39,099 bases of DNA from an uncultured Eubacteriales bacterium (GTDB lineage: Bacteria; Bacillota; Clostridia; Tissierellales; Peptoniphilaceae), in assembly GCA_902488815.1 (NCBI GenBank), contig CABTXP010000009.1, positions 1-39,099 of the forward strand. Direction: 5' to 3'. This document shows, in pieces, positions 1-11,400 of the stretch (within the stretch, counting starts at the first letter, position 1; each line of letters opens with the position of its first letter). Position numbers and translations under genes: made by a program. The notes beneath the pieces were generated by a model. That model had not been told where the DNA came from. It saw nothing but the letters and a program-made list of their open reading frames with translations, and made no database searches.

Positions 1-95
1 GGAATTAAAATATTTTCTTTATCTATTAATTTATATAAATATGACTTAGAAATATCTAATTCTTTTATTACATCAGCAACATTAAGACTTGCCAT
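1..95 (-). CDS. Helix-turn-helix protein, N-terminal fragment
   Basis: A minus-strand reading frame starts with ATG at 95 and runs off the window after 31 codons. It has a good ribosome binding site (GGGAGG, seven bases before the ATG) and an extended -10 promoter further upstream. The visible N-terminus contains VADVIKELDISKSYLYKLID, which fits a short helix-turn-helix of the MerR/excisionase kind: an 'IKELDIS' helix, then a 'KSYLYKLI' recognition helix. The protein is probably a small DNA-binding regulator or excisionase-like factor. Most of it lies outside the window, so the family cannot be fixed. Its position beside a possible attachment site at the guaA 3' end makes a mobile-element origin possible, but no integrase is visible. 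Confidence 0.55.
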   Translation of the reverse strand, partial: MASLNVADVIKELDISKSYLYKLIDKENILI

Positions 96-135
96 CTACG
101 TTCCTCCCTGCCACATTTTTATCTATTCTGTAGAC

Positions 136-141
136 ATTATA
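136..141 (-). promoter_or_regulatory. Extended -10 element of the HTH gene
   Basis: On the minus strand TATAAT is preceded by TGC, which gives an extended -10 box about 40 bp upstream of the ATG at 95. No convincing -35 hexamer is present, which is usual for extended -10 promoters. Confidence 0.5.
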
Positions 142-444
142 GCATATTTTACGCATTTTTCTATGATTTTAGTAAAAAATTCAGATGCTAATTGCATCGA
201 AAAAAGTATAATATCAAATATATAATGCTTTCTATATTAACTATTAATGAATTAGTTACTCATACTATTGCATTGATAAATTGTTTTATCTATTTTCGTT
301 TTCTTTGTCTTAATTGCTACGTAATATATTCATTTTCCCTATGTTTTAGTTCTTCCAATTTATTTTAACAAGGATATATTTATATTTTTTATCTGTAACG
401 CTAAACAAATCTCAATTTCAATTAAACGAATTCAGGTTACAAAA

Positions 445-477
445 AGACCGCAGCTTCAAACTACGGTCTAATTTTTT
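445..477. terminator. Bidirectional intrinsic terminator
   Basis: Nine-base arms AGACCGCAG and CTACGGTCT (one mismatch) enclose a 7-nt loop. A T-run follows on the plus strand, and an A-run precedes the hairpin, giving a T-run on the minus strand. The hairpin can end minus-strand transcription coming from guaA as well as plus-strand transcription. Confidence 0.7.
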
Positions 478-607
478 GCCCAAATGTAACCCACTTGGAA
501 CTATTATTAAGTTTATTCTTTTTTACTTTCAGTACCGGTTGAGTACCGATAGCCATTTTTCATTCTCTATATAGCTTGTAATTAAGGCATTTTAGAAAAT
601 TTTGCGA

Positions 608-621
608 TTATTCCCATTCAA
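608..621. repeat. Imperfect direct repeat of the guaA 3' end (possible att site)
   Basis: TTATTCCCATTCAA here matches TTACTCCCATTCAA at 754-767 in 13 of 14 positions. The second copy is the final codons and stop of guaA. In the guaA reading frame this copy still reads E-W-E-stop, as at the true guaA C-terminus. The copies are 146 bp apart in direct orientation. The 3' end of guaA is a known integration target of genomic islands, so a vestigial att site is plausible. Fourteen bases is short, and no integrase is visible. Confidence 0.45.
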
Positions 622-699
622 CGACTACACAAAAAAATGCTTCCTATTCGGTCGCGTTTTCTTCATTCGATGAGGAAGGGCCAGACATCGACTCTCACT

Positions 700-757
700 T
701 CACGACGTTCGTGATCGTCGTGTCATGACGTAAAATCGTGACCTGTCACAATTTTAC
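700..757. repeat. Nested inverted repeats at the end of guaA
   Basis: Three inverted repeats are packed together. TCACGA/TCGTGA lies at 700-714. CACGACG/CGTCGTG lies at 701-722. A 13-bp pair with one mismatch, centred on CT, spans 730-742 and 745-757 and covers the guaA stop codon. There is no T-run after the last stem in the guaA direction, so it is not a classical terminator. It could be a recombinase core site or a 3'-end stabilising hairpin. Confidence 0.5.
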
Positions 758-2001
758 TCCCATTCAATAGTTGCCGGGGGTTTACTTGTTATGTCGTAGA
801 CTACTCTGTTTACGTGGTCCACTTCATTTAGTATTCGTGTTGAAGCTTGTTCCAATATTTCGTATGGAATCTTTACCCAATCTGCTGACATAAAGTCTGT
901 TGTTTTTATACATCTAAGTGCAATTGTATAGTCATAAGTTCTTCTGTCACTTGATACTCCTACTGTCTTTTGGTTGGTAAGAACTGCAAAGTATTGTGAC
1001 ATTTGGCTTCGGTCCATATTTTTTTCCAATTCTTCTCTAAAGATGTAGTCCGCATCGCGAAGGATGTCAAGCTTATCCTTTGTAATTTCGCCCATAACTC
1101 TTACGCCTAAGCCAGGTCCCGGGAAAGGTTGACGACTTACCAAGTAATCGGGCAGTCCAAGTTCACGGCCCAGTTCTCTTACTTCATCTTTAAATAAGTA
1201 CTTCAAAGGCTCAATCAAATCTTCAAAGTCAATAGCTTCAGGCAGTCCTCCTACATTGTGGTGTGACTTTACAACTTTGCCGTCAGATAGTCCGGATTCT
1301 ATAATGTCCGGGTAAATAGTGCCTTGTCCCAAGTAGTCAACGTGTCCGATTTTTTTGCCTTCTTCTTCAAATACTCTGATAAATTCCTCGCCGATTATTT
1401 TTCTCTTCTTTTCAGGATCGGTAACGCCCTTTAATTTGTTAAGATATCTTTCTTCCGCATTTATTCTTATAAAATTCATGCCGGAGTCTTTAAAAGCCGC
1501 TTCAACTTCGTCCCCTTCATGCTTTCTCATAAGACCTGTGTCGACGAAAATGCAAGTGAGGTTTTTGCCCACAGCCTTTGACAACAGCGCCGCAACAACA
1601 GAGGAGTCAACTCCGCCTGAAAGTGCCAAGAGAACTTTTTTGTCTCCAACCAAATTTTTGATCTCTTCAATTTGTTGTTCCTTATAATTTTTCATAGTCC
1701 AAGTAGGCTCTTCCTTGCAAGTGTCAAAAAGAAAAGATGAAAGTTTTTCTTTCAAATCTACATCTTGACCTTCTGAAATAATAATACTCGGAATAGAAAG
1801 AGCATCAACTCTTTCAGAAATTTCTTTAAACTCATTAAACTTTTCCGGCTCACCTTGGAATACAACTCCCGTAGGTTTCAGCTCCTCTAATTTACCGAGC
1901 GCTTTCTTGTATGGATGAACTTCGCAATAGACTTTTAAGTCTCTGATTTTTCTGGCTGCAAGTTGATTGTTGTGTCCACCGAAATCTACTATTAGTATCA
2001 T
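754..2001 (-). CDS. guaA: GMP synthase with truncated glutaminase domain
   Basis: GMP synthase converts XMP to GMP using ATP and ammonia. The 415-residue product is about 100 residues shorter than usual GuaA (about 510-520). The ATP pyrophosphatase domain is intact: the P-loop LSGGVDSS lies at about 127-134, and the dimerisation domain ends in the family-typical PPATIEWE. The first 95 residues are a remnant class I amidotransferase domain. Its start (VDFGGHNNQLAARKIRDL) and end (FLFDTCKEEPTWTMKNYKE) are recognisable, but the middle is gone. The nucleophile motif GICYGMQ is replaced by ISEGQD around 75-80, and no catalytic Cys-His-Glu triad remains. The enzyme is therefore probably ammonia-dependent or fed by a separate glutaminase. 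The start at 2001 has a CCTCC-complement ribosome site at 2007-2013. Confidence 0.93.
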   Translation of the reverse strand: MILIVDFGGHNNQLAARKIRDLKVYCEVHPYKKALGKLEELKPTGVVFQGEPEKFNEFKEISERVDALSIPSIIISEGQDVDLKEKLSSFLFDTCKEEPTWTMKNYKEQQIEEIKNLVGDKKVLLALSGGVDSSVVAALLSKAVGKNLTCIFVDTGLMRKHEGDEVEAAFKDSGMNFIRINAEERYLNKLKGVTDPEKKRKIIGEEFIRVFEEEGKKIGHVDYLGQGTIYPDIIESGLSDGKVVKSHHNVGGLPEAIDFEDLIEPLKYLFKDEVRELGRELGLPDYLVSRQPFPGPGLGVRVMGEITKDKLDILRDADYIFREELEKNMDRSQMSQYFAVLTNQKTVGVSSDRRTYDYTIALRCIKTTDFMSADWVKIPYEILEQASTRILNEVDHVNRVVYDITSKPPATIEWE

Positions 2002-2035
2002 TTTTTCCTCCTTAAAATTTTACAATTTCACTACA

Positions 2036-2064
2036 ATTATATATAGATTTTCCTTTAGTGGCAA
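2036..2064 (-). promoter_or_regulatory. guaA promoter
   Basis: On the minus strand TTGCCA (2059-2064) is separated by exactly 17 bp from TATAAT (2036-2041), about 35 bp upstream of the guaA start codon. I see no purine-riboswitch-like structure in the short leader. Confidence 0.75.
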
Positions 2065-2405
2065 TTGCGAAATACATTAAATTACAAGCTTTGAATCATT
2101 TTATTAAAACGCAGGTGAATACATAAATTAGAACTTGTAACAGCATTCTATAAAATATTTGACGAAACCTTTGTTTTATAAAATAAACACAATCCTATTT
2201 TAAATTGTATTTTTAAAAAATATAAAAGAAATTAAAAAAACATAATATTTAATTTTTCAAACGTTATTTCAGACAAAAATTTATGAAATAAATAATATAA
2301 CAATAAAAATTTATTTAATAAACAAATGTATTTAAAAAAATAACACAAAAAAATGAACTTTTGTGTGAAAATAGAAAACTTTTTTAATAATCTGACAAAA
2401 TATTG
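2065..2405. other. AT-rich divergent spacer between guaA and the pilus locus
   Basis: This stretch holds no supported gene. It is extremely AT-rich with many A- and T-runs, a composition that often bends DNA and can act as upstream promoter elements. The only discrete feature I find is the inverted repeat at 2343-2366. Confidence 0.6.
2343..2366. promoter_or_regulatory. Inverted repeat upstream of the pilus promoter
   Basis: ACACAAAA and TTTTGTGT form a perfect 8-bp inverted repeat with an 8-bp centre. It lies about 40 bp upstream of the -35 box of the adhesin gene. The position suits a regulator binding site for pilus expression. There is no regulator gene in the window to pair it with. Confidence 0.35.
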
Positions 2406-2434
2406 TTGATATTCATCACATAGTGTTCTAAAAT
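2406..2434 (+). promoter_or_regulatory. Pilus locus promoter
   Basis: TTGATA (2406-2411) and TAAAAT (2429-2434) are separated by 17 bp, giving a likely transcription start near 2441 and a leader of about 60 nt before the ATG at 2500. Confidence 0.65.
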
Positions 2435-2499
2435 ACTACATATAAATAGTTAATCAAAATAGTATAAATATAAAATCGATTGAGATGGGAGACAGAGAT

Positions 2500-5400
2500 A
2501 TGAAAAATAATTTTAAAAGGACATTAAGCTTTTTATTAGCGGTATTAATGCTGGCAGGACTTTTGGTACCTGTAACTGTACAAGCACAAACATATGTAAG
2601 AGAGAAAAAGGACAAAAATTTAAAAGAGTCCTACACAGTTATAGAAGATACAAATTCAAACGACCCCGCTACAGGTGCGCCCAATTCCGAGAATGAAGGC
2701 GAACAGGCAGCGACAGATTCCCACTCCCAAAATCTAATTGATAACAAAAACCAAAATATAGATGAAAGCAAAGAACAAAAGAACAAGAAAGCCCGTTACA
2801 TATCACTAAAACTTATAAATCCGGGCAAAATAAATTACAAAAAAGGCGAAGCACTTAGCCACGAAGGCCTATTGGTAGAAGTAACCGATTCAATGGGCAA
2901 CAAAAAAGCCTTGGACTACAAAGGGCTATTGGCAGACAAGAATATTAACATTCAAGAAATCTCAAACAAGAGATCGTCAAAAGACAAGATGGAAAATATA
3001 CTCATTATTTCCGCGTCAGACCTTGACGATATTGTCATCAATACATATTTTCACGACGAAGAAGTCAAATCACAAAAAGAAAATTCAAATCCGAATTTAA
3101 ATCCTTTAGACAATAATATATTAGAAGCAAACAATAATTTAATAGAAGAAAAAACTGAAGCCGGAAAAGCTGAAGACGAAAAGTCAAAAGACGCAGAAAA
3201 AATTGAAGACGAAAAAATCATAGACGGCGAAAAAGACGAAAACGAATTAACAGATCCTGAAGGAATTGAAGAAAAAGAAAACACTCCTTCTATAGAAGAC
3301 ATTTTCAATCTGCGCGAAGGAAACCGAGAACTGACAGAAGAAGAACTTGAAGCAGGACTTACAAAAGTTGAACTTCCCACAATTTCACAATCTCCATTTA
3401 CAGTATCACCATTTGAAGCTCCGGATTTCGCAGCTTCTCCTTTTGGTGTATCAAATTTCGGCATGAGATCTTTCGGTGCTCCAAGGTTTGAACATTTCAG
3501 CGCGCCGATGATGCCAATGGGAGCAGGTAATGGTGAAGGTCTGTACTTGGAAGGCAAAAAGTATCATATAATAACACGTTTTGAAACGTCAAATGAAGCA
3601 GGAGCAATTCAACCCGGACAATATTTTAAAATTCATTTAGATGAAAAATTAACTGTTAATAATACGACTGTACTAAAGCCTATTATTCATAACAATGAAA
3701 CTATAGCAACACCTGAGTACAATTCACAAGATAATACCATAACTTACACAATAACTAAAGAAATTAACGACAATATCCAAGTGCCTTTAGATATTCCTGT
3801 AGATTATAATTCGGCTAATATCACTTTAGATAATGACGGAACATTTACTGTAACCAATAGAGTATCAGGGCTAGGAGTAACGAATCCTAAGGACTTAATA
3901 CCTACAAAAGTCAACAGATTCGGAAATGTTACAAATCAAATCATTGAGCCGAATAGAAAAGATGTAGACAAAATAATTGACCCGGGCATAACAGGAGACT
4001 ATACGGTAAATATAGACGGTTCAGCTGTACCTGTAATAGAAAATAAAGAACTAAAAGGCTATAACTGGACTATCAAAGTAACTTCAGACACAGACTTAAG
4101 TGTTCTTGGCTACAAGGCAAACTTTACAACTGTTAAGGGTTCAGGTCTTGGTCCAATTCAAAACAGGAGTGCATCAGTTGCTTTTGAACCTAACCCAATT
4201 ATAGGCGACCTTGGTATAGTTGACTCACAACACCACAAAGTAACTTCATCAGACACGGAAATTACATATGATTTCTTTACACCGATCACAAATAAACAGT
4301 CAGCCTACATGATGGATTTTTCTGCAATACTTTCAAACAAACAAGACCAAGCAGGTAATACGAAAGTCGGTGCAAAGAGATTTATAGTGGACTATGGCTA
4401 TAATCAAAACAAAATTGCAGATGCAACTCCTACAAGAGTAGGTATTAACAACAGGACCACAATAATGGGCGAGTTCACATCTGAAAATTCCGCAAAGTGG
4501 ACAGTAACAGACGGAGTATCAACAGGCGATAATGGAAATCTGCCATTAGCTACAAGAGATATAGGCGGACAATTACAATTAAATTCTGCGAAAATGGCTG
4601 TTTATGGCTTAGATGCAAATGGAAAAATGGTTGTAAAAACTCCTACGGCAGCTGGAATTCCGATTGGAAATGACGGAAGTATAAGCTTAGGAGGAATACC
4701 TACCGAAGGCACAAATCCGACAGGTCAAAAAGCAGGCACAATTGCAGTTTATGAATACGACACTGATAAAGACCCTCAAGTAGACGACGATAAAAAGCCT
4801 TTAACTTTAGGCGGTGTATCTATATCCAAATACGAAAATATCTATATAGACCAAGATTGGTCATTGGATAACAATTCAGTTATGCCTGCACAAAAAATTG
4901 AGGCGGTAGATCCTACTGATGAAAACAAAGTGTTGGGACAAAACGAAAATGTACCTGTAGGCAGTGAAGGCAAAACTAACAGACAGATTACAATCCCGGA
5001 TGTAAAAGTATGGACAATTAATGGCGAAAATGATGCAACAAAAACACTTCCTAAGATAAAACAAGATCTACCTAAGACTGAAAACGGGGTAAGCTATTAC
5101 GAAAATGTAAACTACTACAGAGAAGATTTGCACCTATACTACATCCATAACAGGGGAACAGGATCATCTGAAGGCAAGTTAGCTACTTTTACAATTGATA
5201 AAGTTGACTCAAAGGATAACAAAAAAGGACTTCCCGGAGCAACATTCAAGCTTTTAAGTGCGGAAAAAGATATAGCTGAAGTTACCACAGATGAAAAAGG
5301 ACAAGTTAAGTTTTCAAATATTGCACCCGGTTACTATACCTTGGTAGAAACAAAAGCCCCTGCAGGATACAAAACCGGAAACAATATCGGAATAGTAGTA

Positions 5401-8400
5401 GATAACCTTGGCAAAGTTAGGCTTGCAAATAATACCGGCAATGCAACTATCACAGGCGGCTCAATACCGACAGAATATTCGCAAGACAGGAACTACCCCG
5501 GATATATGAATGCAAAATACTACGGAACTATAGACGGAGACGGGAATGTAGTTGCATATATATATTTAAAGCCTAATACAGGAAATACAAATAGAGACAC
5601 AAGACTGAGCATAGTAGCTCAAGGCGGGAAAATTAATACCGTAGAAGTATTTGACGTTAATCCTAACACAAAAAGAAATGAAATAAATACAGCTATGGAC
5701 GCTCAAAATGTTGATGAAAAAATCTCCGGTCTTGGTAACAGCGTTCTAAACGATACACATAACTGGGATGTAATTAGCGGAACAGAAAACATAACAGATC
5801 CTTTCACCGGAAAGACGGGTTACAGAATTATATTCCCCAATGAAAGATTTATTAATGACTGGGGATTTTTGGTAAAGATAACAGGTGCGAAGGATAAAGA
5901 AGCAACATCAGCACGTTTGTCTTTCGATTGGTTGACAGACGGCGACAATACTTTTACAGCCAATAATGCCAAGATCCAAAGTTACATCAACATATCAGGT
6001 ACAGACGATAAAAGCGACCAAGTAATAACAGTAACAAACGAAGCTTTTAATAGCAAAAAAGTAGAAGTAACAAAGATTGATCAAAATAAAAATGGACTTC
6101 CCGGAGCAAGATTTATATTAAGAGATGAATCAAATAACATTATATCCACAGTTGACTCAGTGGAAAACGGTCTTGCTAATTTTGGCGAGTTGCCGGGAGG
6201 CAAGTATACAATTGAAGAAGATGAGGCACCTGATGGATATCAAAAATCCAATGTAATTTTTGATGTAATAGTTGATGATGCAAAACAAGTGACTTATAGG
6301 CCGAGATTTAAAGACGGCAACGGAACACCGGTTAACGGATATGACTATATAATTGAAAATCAACAAGAAACAGGTACCGGAAGTGATACGATAGTCGATA
6401 CAATAAGCGAAAACAAACTTCAAATTTGGGAAAATGAACCTGGAGATATAGGTACAAAAGAGGGAGTTTGGGAAGCTTATCGTTACGAATCCCTAAAGTA
6501 CAATGCGCAAATTACTTTAAAGTCGTCAAATCCCGGAGAAAGATTTACAATTCAATTTGACCCGAATCTTGACTTTACACAATATGTAAACGAAATGCCG
6601 AAGATTTATCATTTAGGAGTTGCTATAGCAGATCCCTACTTTGACTATAACACGAACACATTGACTTATGTGTTCAATGACAAGAGCCAAAATTCTTTGA
6701 CTACTGTGAATATAGAAATCAAGGGTATAATTCCCTCCAAATTCTATGCTCTAAACAGTGGAACTTATGAATTTACAAACACTATAGAACCGGGGAAAAC
6801 TGTAGCAACAGAAAATGGAGCAGAGCAAACTGCAACGGCAGAAATAACAGCAGATTACGGTACCTATGACACAGACTTTTATACACCTGCTCAATCTTAT
6901 TACTTTAGAGACGTATACAAAAAAGGCGACGACTGGTATGTAACTGCAATAGCTTACTACAATCCTTTAGTAGACACTCATAAAGGAGCAAGGACACTAA
7001 GTTTCAACTGGGCTTCCACAAAGAGAAGAAATGATATAAACATGGTTAAATGGCCAATAACCGGAGAAACACCGGCCTTTGACTTAAGAGATGTAAAAGT
7101 ATACCGTGTCCTACCCGAATATAAGAGCGGAAAGCTTACAAATGAACCTAACATGCCCCTGTCCTTCGGTGTTAGGCCGGAGCAAGACCCGGGCACATAT
7201 AGACTTATGTACTCAAGGGCAATAGATCCGAATGTAAGAATAAGAGATGACAGGGTAAACGGATTCATACTAAACTATGATCCTGAACAAATAAAGACAT
7301 CAGGTACTATGCAAAAATGGAAACCATTGACGATAAGAGTACCAAGTATTTCCGGCCAAGATGAAGGTTATGTAATAGAGCAGACTTTCAAAGTTAATGA
7401 CATGGACAAATGGCTCAGCCTATGGAGAACATTCTACATGACAAATGGTTCTTTGGAATCGGCTTTTGCTACAAAGGTAAACAACAACACTGCACTGGCA
7501 AACCAAATTGGTCAGGAAATTCCTAAATTCTACTCTCAAGTAGTAAAACTTATAAATAGAAGTTACACACCGGGTAAATTTACTATTAAAAAACTAAATG
7601 ACGCTGATAGAAGTAAAGTTCTTTCAGGAGCAACCTTCTCTTTAAAAGGTGAAGACGGAAGGATAATTTACAGAACTACTGACGCAAATGGAATTATTAC
7701 ATTTGACAACTTAAAGCCGGGCAATTATACCCTTGAAGAAACAACTGCACCTGATGGATATAACAAGAGCAATTTAATCTGGGATATTAGCGTAAACTCT
7801 TCAGGAGTAGTGACTATAACAGAAAAAGGATTAACTGTTGGTGGAGAGTCTAAGGTTGGAAGTAACATAACGATTGAAATTACCAACAAACCGGTTAAAC
7901 CAAATTTTGTTGTTTATAAAAAAGATGCAAATGGAAAACCTTTAAAAGGAGCAAAATTTGTCATCAAAGATGAAAATGAACAAACAACTATAGCAACCGG
8001 AGAATCAGATGATAAAGGTGTTGTAAACTTCACCGGAACTTTAGAGAATAATAAGACATATATAATCGAAGAATCTGAAGCCCCCAATGGCTACAAGAAA
8101 TTAGAAAAAAAATGGGTTCTTGTAATAGATGATAAGGGTAACAAGAAAGTTTATAACTATAGAAAAAATGAAGGAACAACAACAGAATTAAATTCAATTT
8201 TAGAAAAAGAGAATGTAAATTGGGTAGACGTTGCAGGCAGAAGCCTCAAAGGATGGAGTCTATACGACAACAGACATACAGGTTGGGTTGATAACTATCC
8301 TACACCCTTTAAGATGGGTACAAGAATTGTAGGTATCAACAAGACTGACAAGTATGTAATCCAAAGATATGTAATCAACCCGGAATCAGTAAGCATAGGA

Positions 8401-11400
8401 GCAAGTACCGCCACAATCCACAGAGAAAAGCCGGAATATCCGAATATGGATTGGTACGATGGTAATGCAGTAGCAGGAACAGATTATCAAGTCTTTAAGC
8501 TTAATAAACCTGTCACAGGAGTAATTTCCGAAATAAGACTTGCAGAATACGGTGCAACTGATATAACAAATTCTGTTAAAGACTCTGTAAAAGCAGTAGC
8601 AGGAAAGTATGGCGAACCGAATAGGTTGAGCCTAAACCTGTCGGCAACTGACAAACCGGTAGTTATTGACATTAAAGTCCCATACAAGGAAGACACCGGC
8701 GGAGTCGGTACAGGTATTGACTGGACTGAAAATGGAACAACCTATTGGAAGTCCGACTACTATGAAGAAGTAAGCATTATTAAAGAAGCAGGACCTGTAT
8801 TAGGACAATCGGCAGGCATAATCGGATCATATATATCCGAAGGATCTTTGGACGTAACAAACGAAAAAAACAGGCACCAATTCAAGTTTAAAAAGACAAA
8901 AGCCAATAAAACTGATGCAGTATCAGGTGCGACATTTAAACTTCAAGGTCCCAAAATAGATGACAATAATTTAGGACTGGAAGTTTGGAAGCGTTCAGGT
9001 GAAGACGGTGTAGACGGAGAAGTTAAATTCGACAATTTATTACCCGGAGTATATACACTTACAGAAACAGGTGCAGCACAAGGCTATGAACTTGCAGACA
9101 CCGACTGGACTGTTACAATAACGGAAGACGGCAAGGTATTCTTTAAAGCAAATAAGGAATGGCAAAAGGTAGATCTAAGTACGGCTAACCCAAACAGGCA
9201 TAAGGATAAGAGTTCTTCTAATGCTGATCCTGCCGATAATAAGATACAAACTAAAATTACAGAGGTAAATAAGGGTTCAGGAACATTTAGACAGGTTTAT
9301 CTACTGAATAATAGATCTGAAAAATTAGAAACAACATATTTTGAACTTCATTCTCAACCGGAAAAAACCGGACTAAACTTAGACAATACCAAAATAGTTT
9401 CATTTAATATCGTTAATAGTATTAAGAACGCTAAGTTTGACGATATTAAGGACTTAACATCGCTTGAATCCGTAGATTATAACACTGAAGTATATGTAAA
9501 AAACAATCAAGAGAGAATAAAGATTACACCGAAGGAAAATTTAGGTGATCAAAAGACTCTTGCAATTGTAGTAGAATCAAAAATACCGCAATCAGGAACT
9601 GTCGGAACAGGAATGGATTTCTACAACTTTGGCAGCAATCATTATTGGGCGGCAGAGTGGTATAATTCTATACAAGATATGAAGCTGTTGGAACCTGAAA
9701 ACAGGTCCTACTTTATTGAACCAAGTACGACAGCAGTATCCACTAACAATATCACCGGCTCAAAACAACTTTTGTCAGCTCAAAGTAAAGACGCAATAGT
9801 TCGAGTGAAAAAACAAAGCTTGGCAGAATTTGTACGAAACGCAAACGGACTTGAAGTATCACCTGAACAAATTGGTGGAGCTGTAAGAGGAGCGAGTGAT
9901 TGGGAAACAATAGACCCTGCAAGATCAGAAAAAACACTATTAAGCCCTACCAGATCGACAGATGATCCTGTTATTTTAGAAACAAGAATGACAGAAATAA
10001 ACAAAGTTGACAAAAAGTTTAGGCAAGTATTTTTGTATGGACAATCGACATATGGTGATAGGGGTCGAAAGATTCAAATTCACAGTCAACCGGAAGAGTT
10101 TGATGTTAGAGCTAATGATCCTAATAAAGCGATAGTAAAAGTATATACAGTGACAGGATCAAACTTAGATAACATAGGTACTAAGACAGAGATAACAAAT
10201 GTAAAATTTATTCAATCATCTGTTAATAATCATTGGAGATTGAAAAATGATTCAATTCCTGCAACTGTAAAAGGCAATATTCTAATAGAAGTAGAAGCTT
10301 TTTACGATGCAAGCAAAGGTGTTGGATTAGGAACTGATTATATCTCAAATACAAAACAACCAAGGTACAGTACAAACTGGATTGGAGAATCTTACGCAAG
10401 TGAAGATAAGATTAACTATAAACACTTAATAACAATCAATCCTTCAACCGGTGGTAAGGTAACAGCTGTGCCATATGAAGAAAAGGATAAAACAGTTAAC
10501 CTAAATATAGTACCTGATGCAGGGTATGAGTGGACAGGCAATACAATTACCGACAAAGCCGGAAATGTAATAGCCGAAAATGTATTTAGCTTCACAATGC
10601 CGGACAAAGATGTAATAGTAACTAATACATTTGAGAAATTGGCAGGAAATGTAACGATTTACTTTAATGCGGGCGACGGCGGTACGGGAACGATGCCAAG
10701 TAAAAATGTGCCACAAGGCGATTATAAATTGCCGGCTTGCACATTTACAGCACCGGAAGGTAAAGAATTCAAAGCTTGGTCAGTCGCAGGAGTAGAACAT
10801 CAACCGGGCGAAACAATTAATGTTACTGCGAACACAACACTTACTGCTATTTGGAAGAATAAAACTGTAGATCCTGTAGTAGTTACAGGTATAGAAGTCA
10901 ACAGCACAAATCATAAGACGGATTACAAAGTTGGCGAACAACTTGACGTAACCAATCTGACCATAAAAGTAACCAAGTCGGACGGAACTGCTGAAATAGT
11001 AAATGTAACTCCGGACATGGTTGAAGGATTTAATTCTTCACAAGAGGCAACAAATCAAACCTTGACAATAACATACCAAGGCAAGAGCACAACTTATAAT
11101 GTCAACATTAAGGCAGAAGCATCGCAACCGACGACTTACACTATCGGCATTATACCTAACACGGAACACGGTTCGATTTCTGCGCCGACTTCAGCTGAAA
11201 GCGGCAGTACAGTAACAGTAACTGTAAATCCTGACGAAGGTTATATAGTTGATAAAATTGAAGTCTTAGACAAAGACGGCAATTTATTAGCACAAGTTGA
11301 TACCGTAAATAACGCATTTACAATGCCTGAAAACGATGTATATCTAAAGGCATCCTTTAAAGTTAAACCTCAAGTAAAGTATGACATAGCTGTAGAGCAG

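Larger units (their letters stand above)
96..753. other. Gene-free stretch between the HTH gene and guaA
   Basis: I see no supported gene here. The left two thirds are AT-rich. The stretch holds a minus-strand promoter (136-141), a bidirectional terminator (445-477), an imperfect second copy of the guaA 3' end (608-621) and a cluster of inverted repeats (700-757). Short minus-strand frames at about 480-560 are interrupted and resemble no protein I know. Confidence 0.6.

Noticed and set aside
1355..1687. Plus-strand open frame of 110 codons inside guaA
   Set aside because: It is antisense to a well conserved gene, has no ribosome site and no recognisable protein features.
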